From positions 1 to 64,000 of the forward strand of contig NZ_QHKS01000004.1 in assembly GCF_003353175.1 (NCBI RefSeq): DNA of 64,000 nucleotides, written 5' to 3'. Position numbers and translations under genes: made by a program. The notes beneath the pieces were generated by a model. That model saw only the letters and a list, made by a program, of their open reading frames with translations. It searched no databases and was not told where the DNA came from. Source of the DNA: Paraburkholderia lacunae (GTDB lineage Bacteria > Pseudomonadota > Gammaproteobacteria > Burkholderiales > Burkholderiaceae). Positions 47,111-58,565 of this stretch are shown piece after piece (the stretch's first letter is position 1; the number at the start of each line of letters is the position of its first letter).

Positions 47111-47530
47111 ATGCGACAAGCCATCCACCACTTGAGCGTCAAAGCCCGCACCCGCGGACTCGTCGAATTCACCGCCGAGGCGCGCCGCTTCGTCGCCGAA
47201 CAGGCGATCGGCACCGGCCTGCTGACGCTGTTCTGCCGTCACACTTCAGCTTCGCTATTGATCCAGGAAAACGCCGATCCTGCGGTGCAACGAGATCTGG
47301 AACGCTACTTCGCGAGCCTCGCGCCCGAAGACGCCGAGCGCTACGAACACGATGCTGAAGGACCCGACGATATGCCGGCTCACCTTCGCACGGCCTTGAC
47401 GCAGGTGCAATTGTCGGTGCCGGTCGAGCACGGCCAGATGGTGCTCGGCACGTGGCAAGGTCTATACCTGTTCGAACATCGTCGTCACACGCCGTCGCGC
47501 GATATCGTGCTTCACCTGATCGGCGAATGA
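47111..47530 (+). CDS. yjbQ: YjbQ family protein (UPF0047)
   Basis: The product is 139 residues. Family features are GTGLLTLFCRHTSASLLIQE (with catalytic-type His/Thr/Ser), NADPAVQRDLERYF, DDMPAHLRTALTQVQLSVPV and GTWQGLYLFEHR. The fold is a compact beta-rich trimer-type protein. Weak thiamin-phosphate-synthase activity has been reported for relatives, but the true role is unclear. ATG 47111 follows a weak site (AACCC). The gene is between a thioredoxin-like gene and the aldolase gene. Confidence 0.88.
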   Translation: MRQAIHHLSVKARTRGLVEFTAEARRFVAEQAIGTGLLTLFCRHTSASLLIQENADPAVQRDLERYFASLAPEDAERYEHDAEGPDDMPAHLRTALTQVQLSVPVEHGQMVLGTWQGLYLFEHRRHTPSRDIVLHLIGE

Positions 47531-47636
47531 TCTGCTGCCCGCGCTGTCGAAGCAGACAGCAGACCCGGGCAGATATCTGCCAATGCGTTTGCTGCACGGC
47601 TTTATCCGTCAACCGGCTTAAAGGGAGCAACCTCTC

Positions 47637-48656
47637 ATGGGCACCCATAGCGAACTGCAGGCTACCGTTCAAGCGCTGGTCCAACCCGGCAAGGGTCTTC
47701 TCGCCGCCGACGAAAGCGGCCCCACCATCGCGAAACGCTTCGGCACGATCGGCCTCGAATCCAGCGAGGAAAACCGCCGTGCGTACCGCAATCTGCTGCT
47801 GAGCACGCCCGGTCTCGGCGAGTTCATCAGCGGCGTGATCCTCTACCAGGAAACGCTCGGTCAGAAAGCCGACGACGGTACGCCGTTTGCGCAGCTGGCG
47901 GCCAGAAACGGCATCGTGCCGGGCATCAAGGTAGACCTCGGCAAGATCCCGCTCGCGCTCGCCCCCGGCGACGAAATCACCGAAGGCCTCGACGGCCTCG
48001 CCAGGCGCTTCGTCGACTACAAGCAGCAAGGCGCGCGCTTTGCCAAATGGCGCGCGCTGTACAACATTACGGCCAGTCTGCCGAGCCGGCCCGCGATCGA
48101 AGCGAATGCCGATTCGCTGGCGCGTTACGCGGCGATTTCCCAGCAGGCGGGCATCGTGCCGATCGTGGAGCCGGAAGTGCTGATGGACGGCGATCACACC
48201 ATCGAGCGTAGCGCCGAAGTGACCGAGGCGGTGTTGCACGAGGTCTTTCACGCGCTGCATCGGCATCGTGTCGTGCTCGAACACATCCTGCTGAAGCCGA
48301 GCATGGTGCTGGCCGGCGCGGATCACGCCCAGCAATCGACCACTGCGGAGATCGCGGCACAAACCTTGCGGGTGCTCAAACGTACGGTGCCGTGCGCCGT
48401 GCCGGGCATCGTGTTCCTGTCCGGCGGCCAGTCGCCGGAAGACGCCACGGCCAATCTCGACGCGATGAATCGCCTCGGGCCGCCGCCGTGGAATCTGAGC
48501 TTTTCCTATGGGCGTGCGTTGCAGGAACCGCCGCTGCAAACATGGAAGGGCGAGGCAAGCAACGTCGACGAAGCGCAAAAGGCGTTGCTCAAGCGCGCGC
48601 GCCTGAATGGCGCGGCGGCGCTCGGTCAGTACGATGCGTCGCAGGAAAAGAAGTAA
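47637..48656 (+). CDS. Class I fructose-bisphosphate aldolase
   Basis: The product is 339 residues. It has the class I (Schiff-base) pattern: LVQPGKGLLAADESGPTIAK near the N-terminus, RAYRNLLLSTPGLGEFISGV, YKQQGARFAKWRALYNI, IVPIVEPEVLMDGDHTIERS, then VVLEHILLKPSMVLAGADHA with the Schiff-base lysine (LLKP), and IVFLSGGQSPEDA binding the phosphate. It cleaves fructose 1,6-bisphosphate in glycolysis or works in reverse. ATG 47637 follows AAGGGAG. It is convergent with glgX, with a strong hairpin between them. Confidence 0.93.
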   Translation: MGTHSELQATVQALVQPGKGLLAADESGPTIAKRFGTIGLESSEENRRAYRNLLLSTPGLGEFISGVILYQETLGQKADDGTPFAQLAARNGIVPGIKVDLGKIPLALAPGDEITEGLDGLARRFVDYKQQGARFAKWRALYNITASLPSRPAIEANADSLARYAAISQQAGIVPIVEPEVLMDGDHTIERSAEVTEAVLHEVFHALHRHRVVLEHILLKPSMVLAGADHAQQSTTAEIAAQTLRVLKRTVPCAVPGIVFLSGGQSPEDATANLDAMNRLGPPPWNLSFSYGRALQEPPLQTWKGEASNVDEAQKALLKRARLNGAAALGQYDASQEKK

Positions 48657-48691
48657 GGTGGGCGGCAACGCTGGTCCGCCATGATGGGCGT

Positions 48692-48718
48692 TCTCCCTGG
48701 TCCGCGGGACCAGGGAGA
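48692..48718. terminator. Terminator-like hairpin between aldolase and glgX
   Basis: A perfect 12-bp stem (TCTCCCTGGTCC and its complement) with a 3-base loop lies between two convergent stops. It has no T-run but is very stable. Confidence 0.6.
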
Positions 48719-48772
48719 TGACGTGCCGATCGTCGGACGAACTTGGGTATGCGCATTGCCGGCCCGCCGCCG

Positions 48773-50986
<2,214 letters not shown>

Positions 50987-51193
50987 AGTGGTTCCTGTGG
51001 AGTCCGCCGAGCTCAACCCACGCGTACCTTGCGCGGCGCGGGCTCGCGTTCACGGATGACGCGCGGGACAACACTAGCCCACAGCGTGAAAACAGTGATC
51101 AGGGTTTTCGCGTAAGGGTTCCGCGTCGAACAGACGTACGCCCGCAATCACCTCGTCACCATTAGGCATTTTCTTCAAAACCGATAGTCAGCT

Positions 51194-51754
51194 TTACCGC
51201 TGCCCCGCCGTGCGCAACGCAGCAGCCGATTCAAGCACGCGCAACAGGCGCTCCGGCGTCAACGGCTTCGCACAGTGCGCATCGAAACCCACTGCTTTGG
51301 CGCGAGCCCGATCCTCACGCGATGCAAACGCGGTGCAGGCCACCAGCCACATATGCGCGGTCAATGGATTGGCCCTGAGGCGGCGTGCCAGTTCGAAGCC
51401 GTCGAGGCCCGGCATCTTGATGTCCAGCACGACCGCAAACGGCTGCCATTCGCGGGCCATTTCACAAACGGCCAGAGGATCGTCAAGTGCGCGGCACTCG
51501 AAGCCATCCGCGTTCAGCAGCATCTGCAACGCTTCGGCGGCTTCGCGATAATCGTCCACCACAAGGACGCGCCGATGCGAGGCCATTGCATACCGAATCG
51601 GCCGCCAGACTACGACGTCGTCGTTCTCGTCCATTCCGTCTTTGGGCGTCAACATCCTCTCCTTGTGTCGCGCGCGGGCAACTTCGGAATACGCGCGCAA
51701 GATTCGCTCCCGTCGGGCATTCAAGGTAGACGATTCTTCTGGCGTTTGTTTCAA
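51194..51754 (-). CDS. Response-regulator receiver-domain protein
   Basis: The product is 186 residues. A polar N-terminal region of about 60 residues precedes a CheY-like receiver: VLVVDDYREAAEAL with the acidic pair at 67-68, the phospho-site Asp111 in VVLDIKMPG, a Thr/Ser switch in VACTAFASREDR and the conserved Lys in CAKPLTPERLL. There is no output domain, so it works through protein contact. ATGs at residues 34 and 58 are alternative starts. It is isolated, with no kinase nearby. Confidence 0.85.
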   Translation of the reverse strand: MKQTPEESSTLNARRERILRAYSEVARARHKERMLTPKDGMDENDDVVVWRPIRYAMASHRRVLVVDDYREAAEALQMLLNADGFECRALDDPLAVCEMAREWQPFAVVLDIKMPGLDGFELARRLRANPLTAHMWLVACTAFASREDRARAKAVGFDAHCAKPLTPERLLRVLESAAALRTAGQR

Positions 51755-52079
51755 TTCCGGCCGACACGCTGCTAAGCGGTGCTTGTCTTCTCAACCATAG
51801 CTTACCGTGCGCAATGCTGCTCGCTGGATTGCCGGCGTTGGTCCATCAACGTATGGACTGGATCTCGCGGCGCGTCACTGAACGCACATGCGTCGTGCAC
51901 GCCGCCCTTGGGGTGTGCATCGTCGAGGGCTCGCGAATAAACCAATATGAATAGAAAGGCCAGAAAAGTCAGAGCAATGAAACGCAACGCCAAAGGCAAA
52001 GGCAAAAACCGGTAACATTCCCGCGAATTGCAGCGCGTGTCGAGCCGGCAGCGCGTTTAACCCTCGGAGATACCGGCCC
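51755..52079. other. Intergenic region between divergent genes
   Basis: This 325-bp gap lies between the divergent receiver-domain gene and the AFG1-like gene. It should hold both promoters. TTGCGT and similar boxes can be found by eye, but I cannot fix a promoter. No gene or structured RNA is evident. Confidence 0.45.
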
Positions 52080-53171
52080 ATGCTTGACGAAGCTCAGGTA
52101 GTGAACGTCCTCGCCGCGCGCGGCATCGTGCCCGACGCGAGCCAGCGCGAGGCGATCGCGGCACTCGTCACGCTGCTTGCGTCCAACGGACGGCGCGCCC
52201 TGTCCGGCGTGGCGCAGGCTCGTCAAGGCGTCTATTGTCATGGCCTGCCGGGACGCGGCAAGAGCCTCGTCGTCGATACCGTGTTCGAGCTGGCACGCTG
52301 CCGGAAACGGCGCCTGCATTTCCACGAATTTCTGCGCGAGATGAACCGGCGCCTCGTGAGCGAGCCACGCGGCGACGATCGGCTGGGGTCGGTCGCGAAG
52401 CAATGGCTGGACGGTGTCGAACTGCTGTGCTTCGACGAATTCCATGTGCACGATATCGCCGACGCCTTTCTCATGGGGCGTTTTCTCGATACCGCGATCG
52501 CCTTGGGCAAGCGCATCGTGCTGACTTCGAACTACGCACCGGATGCGCTGCTATCCAACCCGGAGTTTCACGAGCGTTTCACGCCGACGATCGAACAGAT
52601 CAAACGTTGTTTCACGGTGATTCACTTCGACGGCGCACGCGACTACCGGTTCGGCGGCGAAGAGGCACCGCTGCCGCATTTCTTCGCACCGCTCGACGCG
52701 GCGACCGGCAACGCATTGCTGCAAATCTTCGTGCGCTACGAAGGCAGCGAGACACTGGAACCGGTCACGCTCTGCGCCGCAGGCCGCCCGCTCGCGGCAC
52801 GCGCGGCGGGCGCGGCGCTGCTGTGGGTGGACTTCGAGAGTCTGTGCGTGGCGAGCCGCTCGCATCTCGACTACCTGGACCTCGCCGAGCAGTGGCAAGG
52901 TTTGATCCTCGACAGCCTGCATACCCGGTGGCTCGCGAAGCCGCATACATTGCAGCGGCTCGTCTGGCTGGTCGATATTTTCTACGATCGCAAGCGCGCG
53001 CTGTTCATCGCCTCCGACCATCCGATCGAAGCGGCGCTCAGCGGTCTCGAAGGTGCGCACGATCAGTCGAGAACGCTGAGCCGGCTCGCCGAAATGCAGT
53101 CGCGCGGCTATCGCAGCACGCTCGATGGCGCGGCCAGCGTGCCGGCCGTTCTCGCACAGCCGCTCGCTTGA
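52080..53171 (+). CDS. AFG1/ZapE-like ATPase
   Basis: The product is 363 residues of the AFG1/ZapE family. Walker A is GLPGRGKS (residues 55-62, Lys61), Walker B LLCFDEFHVHDIADAFLMGR, sensor IVLTSNYAPDALLSN, then RYEGSETLEP and LVWLVDIFYDRKRALFIASD. ZapE assists Z-ring constriction. This protein is more divergent than the usual Burkholderia ZapE (GLPGRGKS rather than GGVGRGK), so it may be a second family member. ATG 52080 follows CGGAGA. Confidence 0.82.
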   Translation: MLDEAQVVNVLAARGIVPDASQREAIAALVTLLASNGRRALSGVAQARQGVYCHGLPGRGKSLVVDTVFELARCRKRRLHFHEFLREMNRRLVSEPRGDDRLGSVAKQWLDGVELLCFDEFHVHDIADAFLMGRFLDTAIALGKRIVLTSNYAPDALLSNPEFHERFTPTIEQIKRCFTVIHFDGARDYRFGGEEAPLPHFFAPLDAATGNALLQIFVRYEGSETLEPVTLCAAGRPLAARAAGAALLWVDFESLCVASRSHLDYLDLAEQWQGLILDSLHTRWLAKPHTLQRLVWLVDIFYDRKRALFIASDHPIEAALSGLEGAHDQSRTLSRLAEMQSRGYRSTLDGAASVPAVLAQPLA

Positions 53172-53190
53172 GCGTGACATCGGCACATTG

Positions 53191-53220
53191 AAAAAAGCCG
53201 GCGCAAGCATGCCGCCGGCT
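53191..53220 (-). terminator. Transketolase terminator
   Basis: On the minus strand, an 8-bp stem (AGCCGGCG/CGCCGGCT, loop 9) is followed by TTTTTT, 53 bases after the tkt stop. It is a good intrinsic terminator for tkt. Confidence 0.8.
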
Positions 53221-53273
53221 CATTCACCGCACTCGCCTCAACTCGACCAGCGGGTTCTATCTCGCCGTTGCCC

Positions 53274-55358
53274 CTACCCCTGACTGCTCTTCGACTGAAC
53301 CCGCGCAATCTGCTGTTTCGCCGCTTCATACACACGCTCGGGCGTGAAGCCGAATTTCTTTTTCAGATCGCTCAACGGTGCGGACGCACCGAACGTATGC
53401 ATCACGACCTGCGCGCCCAGGCGCCCGACATAGCGATCCCAGCCGAGCGCGGCAGCCTGTTCGACGGCCACTCGCGCGTCGATGTCCGGCGGCAGCACCG
53501 AGTCCCGATACGCGTCGTCCTGACGCTCGAAGATGTCCCACGACGGCATCGACACCACGCGCGCCGCAATCCCCTCGCTCCTGAGTTTTTCGTAGACGTC
53601 GACGCATATCGACACTTCACTGCCGGTGGCCAGCAACAGCACCTGCGGCTTCTGCCCGTCAGGCGCATCGGCCAGCACGTAAGCGCCCTTCTGCACGCCC
53701 GTTGCCGACGCATAGCGGCTGCGGTCGAAAGTCGGCAACGCCTGGCGCGTCAGGACGATGCACGACGGCCGCCGCGGATGCGACAGCGCTACGCGCCACG
53801 CCTGCGCTACTTCGTTCGCGTCGCCCGGACGCAGCAGCGTCAGGCCCGGCACGCCACGTAGCGATGCCAGTTGCTCGATCGGCTGATGGGTCGGACCGTC
53901 TTCGCCGACGCCGATCGAATCATGCGTGAACACGAAGATGGATGGCACCTCCATGATCGCGGAGAGGCGGATCGGCGGCTTCATGTAGTCGCTGAAAATC
54001 AGGAAGGTCGAGCCGAACGGCCGCAGATTCGATAACGCGAGGCCGTTCACCACCGCACCCATCGCGTGTTCGCGAATCCCGAAGTGCAGGTTGCGGCCGC
54101 CATAGTTGTCATGCTCGAAGCTGCCGGCGCCTTCGAATTTCAGATTGGTCTTGGTGGACGGCGCCAGATCGGCCGCGCCGCCGATCATCCATGGCACGCG
54201 TGCGGCAATCGCATTGAGCACCTTGCCCGACGAATCGCGCGAGGCGATGCCCTTCGGGTCGGCATCGAAAGCCGGAATGTCGCTGTCCCAACCCGCCGGC
54301 AATTCGTGCGCTTCCATCTGCGCGAATTCGCGCGACAGCTCCGGGTACTTCTGCGTGTACGCGTCGTACTTCGCTTGCCACGCCTCGCGCGTCGCCTTGC
54401 CGCGCGCGCCGATGCCTTGCTCGAAGCGTTCGTGCACGCCGTCCGGCACGTAGAAGAACTTGTCCTCCGGCCAGCCATACGCGCGCTTGGCGAGCACCAC
54501 TTCTTCCACCCCGAGCGGCTCGCCATGCGCGGACGCCGTGTCCTGCTTATGCGGCGCGCCCCAGCCGATGATGCTGTTGACCACGATCAGCGTCGGCTTG
54601 CCGGTCACGCGCTTTGCTTCGACGAGTGCGGCTTCGAGCGCCGCGGTGTCGTTCGCATCCCGCACGTGCAGCGTGTGCCAGTTGTAGCCGCGAAAGCGGC
54701 TTTCCACCTCGTCGCTGTACGCGAGGTCCGTGTGGCCTTCGATCGTCACGCGGTTGCTGTCGTAAATCCAGATCAGGTTCGAGAGCTGCAGATGGCCGGC
54801 AAGCGACGCCGCCTCGTGCGAAATGCCTTCCATCATGTCGCCGTCGCCGCATAGCGCGTACACACGGTGATCGAACAGCGGCGCATCGGGCCGGTTGAAA
54901 TGGTTCTCGTACCAGCGCGCCGCCATGGCCATGCCGACGCTGTTGCCGAGCCCCTGGCCGAGCGGGCCAGTGGTGGTTTCTACGCCGCTCGTCAGGCGGT
55001 ACTCGGGGTGGCCCGGCGTGTTGCTGCCGATCTGGCGAAAATGCTGGATATCGTCGAGTGAGACGGCGGGCTGACCGGTCGGCTTGCCCTCGTCGTCCAC
55101 CGCCTTCACGTTGGCCAGATGCAGAAGCGAATACAGCAGCATCGACGCATGCCCGACCGACAGCACGAAGCGGTCGCGGTCCGGCCACAACGGTTCGTCC
55201 GGGTCGTAACGCAGATGGTGTTGCCATAAATGATAGGCAACCGGCGCCAGTGCCATCGGCGTGCCTGGGTGACCGGAATTCGCCTTTTGCACGGCGTCCA
55301 TCGATAGCGTGCGAATCGTGTTGATGCACAACTGATCGAGGGCGGGATCGTTTTGCAT
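53274..55358 (-). CDS. tkt: Transketolase
   Basis: The product is 694 residues. Family features are NSGHPGTPMALAPVAYHLW, GPLGQGLGNSVGMA, the ThDP motif GDGDMMEGISHEAASLAGHL...SNLIWIYDSN, then the pyrimidine domain RNLHFGIREHAMGAVVNGLA with THDSIGVGEDGPTHQPIEQL. The last domain is the C-terminal transketolase domain. It moves two-carbon units in the pentose phosphate pathway. ATG 55358 follows AAGGAG. The terminator lies just beyond the stop. It is a single-gene unit. Confidence 0.95.
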   Translation of the reverse strand: MQNDPALDQLCINTIRTLSMDAVQKANSGHPGTPMALAPVAYHLWQHHLRYDPDEPLWPDRDRFVLSVGHASMLLYSLLHLANVKAVDDEGKPTGQPAVSLDDIQHFRQIGSNTPGHPEYRLTSGVETTTGPLGQGLGNSVGMAMAARWYENHFNRPDAPLFDHRVYALCGDGDMMEGISHEAASLAGHLQLSNLIWIYDSNRVTIEGHTDLAYSDEVESRFRGYNWHTLHVRDANDTAALEAALVEAKRVTGKPTLIVVNSIIGWGAPHKQDTASAHGEPLGVEEVVLAKRAYGWPEDKFFYVPDGVHERFEQGIGARGKATREAWQAKYDAYTQKYPELSREFAQMEAHELPAGWDSDIPAFDADPKGIASRDSSGKVLNAIAARVPWMIGGAADLAPSTKTNLKFEGAGSFEHDNYGGRNLHFGIREHAMGAVVNGLALSNLRPFGSTFLIFSDYMKPPIRLSAIMEVPSIFVFTHDSIGVGEDGPTHQPIEQLASLRGVPGLTLLRPGDANEVAQAWRVALSHPRRPSCIVLTRQALPTFDRSRYASATGVQKGAYVLADAPDGQKPQVLLLATGSEVSICVDVYEKLRSEGIAARVVSMPSWDIFERQDDAYRDSVLPPDIDARVAVEQAAALGWDRYVGRLGAQVVMHTFGASAPLSDLKKKFGFTPERVYEAAKQQIARVQSKSSQG

Positions 55359-55570
55359 GGGGACACTCCTTGTTCGGCGGTAGAGAACATCGCCGGGACG
55401 CACTGCATCGGCATGCCCGGCGAACCGTGCTCGTAGGGAACAACTCATCAGGAACCGCTGCCAGCCTTGGCGATGATGCGCCGATGCGCGCAAATCTGCA
55501 CGGCGCGTTACATACCGGCGCGTGCAAGCGAGGCACGGGCAAGCGCCATGCCGGGCCGCCAGTCAGAACG

Positions 55571-55604
55571 AAAAAGGCGCGCCGGGATGCCCCGGCGCGC
55601 CTTT
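55571..55604 (-). terminator. Terminator of the FAD dehydrogenase operon
   Basis: A perfect 14-bp stem with a 4-base loop (arms 55573-55586 and 55591-55604) is followed by TTTTT on the minus strand, about 60 bases after the cytochrome gene stop. The flanking AAA/TTT arms make it function in both directions. The remaining gap to the tkt start shows no gene. Confidence 0.85.
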
Positions 55605-55662
55605 GTTGGTCCTGCACGTCCTGCTTTGCGTCGTCAGGAACGACGTGCCGCTAATTACACGC

Positions 55663-56949
55663 TTAGCGCAATTTCGCGATGTCCTTGTCGCTCACACGCG
55701 TCGCCGCCGGATTGCCGAACTGCGTCGTCACGTAGTTCGTGAGCGCGGCGATCTGCGCGTCGCTCAGCTGCGCGGCGAACGCCGGCATGCCGACGTCATT
55801 GCCCGGCGTTTTGCGCTGCACGCCGCGCAGGATCACTTGCACCAGATTATCCGGATTGGACGCACCCACTGTCGAGTTATGCAGCAGCGACGGATAGTAG
55901 CCGTCGGGCGTGCCCTTGCCGTGCGCCTGGTGGCACGTCGCACAGTTGCCGAGATACAGCCGCGCCGGATCGAGCGTGCCGTCGGTCATCGCCACGCCGC
56001 GCAAACGCGCGACGTCCGTCGAAGGACTACCCCACGCGCTGCGCGGCTGCGAGCTGCCGTCGCTCACCGCGGGCACCGTGCGAACGTAGGTGGCGATCGC
56101 ATCGATATCCGCGCCGGTCATCTTCGAGAAGCTATGCTCGACTGCTTCGCCCATCGGACCGGCCGCTTGCGCGAGGCCCGGCACGCTGCCGGTTTGCAGG
56201 TACTGCACCAGTTGAGCATGGGTCCAGCCACCGATCCCGCTACGAGTCGCCGACGTGATGTTGTAGCCGTCCCAACCCGCCAGCACCGAACCGCCGAGGA
56301 AGCCGCTGCCGGTTTCGTCGAGCGCCTTCTCCTGCATCGCGAAGCCGCGCGGCGTGTGGCAGGTGCTGCAATGCGCGAGGCCTTGCACGAGATACGCGCC
56401 GCGGTTCCATGCGGCACTCTGGTTCGGCCTGGCTTCGTACGGGCCGGTCTTCAGGAACACCCAGTTCCATACCGTCAGCGGCCAGCGCATGTTGAGCGGC
56501 CACGGAATGTCGCTTTCGCGCGTGGCCTGCTTCATCGGCGCGACGCCATACCGGAAGTAAGCGTAGAGCGCCTTCACGTCGTCATCGCTGACTTTCGCGT
56601 AGGAGACGTACGGCATCGCCGGATACAGGTTATGGCCGTCCTTCGACACGCCCCTGCGCACCGCGCGATCGAAATCCGCGAGGGTCCAGTTGCCAATGCC
56701 GGTTTGCGGATCGGGCGTGATGTTGCTCGAATAGATCGTGCCGAGCATCGGCACTTTCAGCGGCAGGCCGCCGGCGTACGGCTTGCCCTTGGCGGTGCTA
56801 TGGCAGGCCATGCAATCGCCGGCCGTCGCGAGGTATTCACCGCGCTTGATCAACGCGGTGTCGTTGCTGCTGACACCCGCATCGGCTTGCGCGAGAGCAG
56901 GCACCGTCAGCGCGCTGGCCAGCAGCCAGAAAAAAGTCTTTTTCAGCAC
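55663..56949 (-). CDS. Triheme cytochrome c subunit of an FAD dehydrogenase (beta subunit)
   Basis: The product is 428 residues from GTG 56949 (GGAAG upstream). A signal peptide (FFWLLASALTVPALA) ends near residue 20. Three CXXCH heme sites are at 46-50 (CMACH), 194-198 (CSTCH) and 336-340 (CATCH). This is the standard triheme cytochrome of membrane-bound alcohol, gluconate, fructose and FAD-glucose dehydrogenases. It passes electrons to quinone in the cytoplasmic membrane, facing the periplasm. It begins two bases after the alpha-subunit stop. A C-terminal anchor helix is not obvious. Confidence 0.92.
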   Translation of the reverse strand: MLKKTFFWLLASALTVPALAQADAGVSSNDTALIKRGEYLATAGDCMACHSTAKGKPYAGGLPLKVPMLGTIYSSNITPDPQTGIGNWTLADFDRAVRRGVSKDGHNLYPAMPYVSYAKVSDDDVKALYAYFRYGVAPMKQATRESDIPWPLNMRWPLTVWNWVFLKTGPYEARPNQSAAWNRGAYLVQGLAHCSTCHTPRGFAMQEKALDETGSGFLGGSVLAGWDGYNITSATRSGIGGWTHAQLVQYLQTGSVPGLAQAAGPMGEAVEHSFSKMTGADIDAIATYVRTVPAVSDGSSQPRSAWGSPSTDVARLRGVAMTDGTLDPARLYLGNCATCHQAHGKGTPDGYYPSLLHNSTVGASNPDNLVQVILRGVQRKTPGNDVGMPAFAAQLSDAQIAALTNYVTTQFGNPAATRVSDKDIAKLR

Positions 56950-56951
56950 GT

Positions 56952-58562
56952 TCAAACTTCCTTCTTCAACTGGTCTGCCATGCGAAGTGCAAGTGCGGCA
57001 ATGGTCAGCGTGACGTTGACAGTGCCGACGGTCGGCATCGTCGCGCTGCTGGAAATGAACAGGTTCGGGTGATCGAAGGTGCGGCAATGCTTGTCGACCA
57101 CCGAATCGCGCGGGTCCCTGCCCATGATGGTCGCGCCCGTGATGTGGTTGTTCGGCGCGAATTCGTCCTGATACTGGATGTCCGTGCCGCCCAGCACCTT
57201 CGCCGCGTTCGCGTAGACCTCTTTCGTATGGACGGCGCCGCGCTTCACGTAATCGTCGATGCGATAGGTGATCTCCGGGCGCGCAATGCCGATCGCATCC
57301 GTCTCGGTCCTGCTCGGCACGATGCGGTTTTCCGGCTGCGGCAGGATTTCGTGGAAGCAGTCGAACTCGACGAAGCGCGCCGAGCGGTCGCGAATCTGCG
57401 CATCCAGCTCGGCGGGCTTGATCAGCTTGCCTTGCGCGAAAATCTTCTGGGTTTCCTGATCGACGCGCGACAGGTTCGACAGGTGGATCTTCTTGGCCGC
57501 TTCGGTCGAACGGAACGCACCGTCGCGAAAGCCGATCAGCGAGGTCATTTCCTGCGGGCCGCGGCCCGGCCACAGCTTTTCGTCCGCGTAGAACGTGACG
57601 CCGGTGCCCGGATGATCCATCAGGTTGCGGCCCACCATGTCGGAGCTGTTGCCCACGCCGTTCGGGAAATCGTGGCTGGTGGACATCAGCATGATCTTCG
57701 GCGTTTCGATGCCGTTCGCGGCGAGCACGAAATACTTGCCTTCCACGCGATGCTCGTTGCCTTGCGGGTCTTTGTACAACGCCGCGGTGATGCGCTTTTG
57801 CGGACCGACTTCGAGCTTGTGGACCACGGCCTTGTCGATCAGCTTCGCGCCGGCCTGCTCGGCCTTTTCGACGTGCACGATACCGTTGTACATCGCGCCG
57901 ATCGGGCAGATCGGCATGCAGTTGTTGTTGCCGCAGCAGGTCGGTCGGCCGTCGTAGGGACGGCTGTTGCGCGCAACCGGCTCGGTCACGACGTGGTAGC
58001 GCGCGTCGAAGCTGTTCAGCTTGCTCTTGATGGTCTGCTCGTTGTACGACAGCGGCAGCGGCGCCATCGGGTACGGCTGGGCGCGCGGCGAACCGAGCTC
58101 TTCGTCAGTCGGACCCCACACGCCGAGTTCTTCTTCGGCGCGCTGATAGTACGGCTCGAGTTCGTCGTATTGCATCGGCCAGTCGCGGCCCACCCCGTAG
58201 ACCGTCTTCATCTTGAAGTCGTTCGGCATGAAGCGCCACGCGGACGCCGCCCAGTGCCACGTCGTGCCGCCCACCGCGCGAATATATTGCGAGTTGAATT
58301 TGTGCTCGCCCTTCAGGATCAGATAGTTGTTGGGCGGGCCGTATTCCGGATGCGGCGCCCATGCGCTCGACGGATACGGCGCCATGAAATCCATCTTGTC
58401 CGTCTGATTGCGAAAGCGCTCGACGATTTCCCAGCGCGGCATGCGCGGCCCTGCTTCGAGCAGGATCACGGACTTGCCCGCGAGCGCCATTTGATGCGCG
58501 ACGATCGCGCCCGCGACGCCCGACCCGACGACGACGATATCGGCTTGTTGTGTTTCGGCCAT
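56952..58562 (-). CDS. FAD-dependent GMC oxidoreductase (glucose-dehydrogenase-type alpha subunit)
   Basis: The product is 536 residues. The FAD motif VVVGSGVAGAIVAHQ is at 11-25. A cysteine cluster (Cys209, 210, 215, 219 in TCCGNNNCMPICPIG) corresponds to the 3Fe-4S ligands of Burkholderia FAD-glucose dehydrogenase, shifted by three. The catalytic pair fits His473 and Asn516. There is no signal peptide: the gamma subunit's Tat signal exports it as a hitchhiker. It probably oxidises an aldose or sugar alcohol in the periplasm; glucose, sorbitol or gluconate cannot be separated by eye. The gene lies three bases from the gamma subunit stop. Confidence 0.92.
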   Translation of the reverse strand: MAETQQADIVVVGSGVAGAIVAHQMALAGKSVILLEAGPRMPRWEIVERFRNQTDKMDFMAPYPSSAWAPHPEYGPPNNYLILKGEHKFNSQYIRAVGGTTWHWAASAWRFMPNDFKMKTVYGVGRDWPMQYDELEPYYQRAEEELGVWGPTDEELGSPRAQPYPMAPLPLSYNEQTIKSKLNSFDARYHVVTEPVARNSRPYDGRPTCCGNNNCMPICPIGAMYNGIVHVEKAEQAGAKLIDKAVVHKLEVGPQKRITAALYKDPQGNEHRVEGKYFVLAANGIETPKIMLMSTSHDFPNGVGNSSDMVGRNLMDHPGTGVTFYADEKLWPGRGPQEMTSLIGFRDGAFRSTEAAKKIHLSNLSRVDQETQKIFAQGKLIKPAELDAQIRDRSARFVEFDCFHEILPQPENRIVPSRTETDAIGIARPEITYRIDDYVKRGAVHTKEVYANAAKVLGGTDIQYQDEFAPNNHITGATIMGRDPRDSVVDKHCRTFDHPNLFISSSATMPTVGTVNVTLTIAALALRMADQLKKEV

Positions 58563-58565
58563 TGC

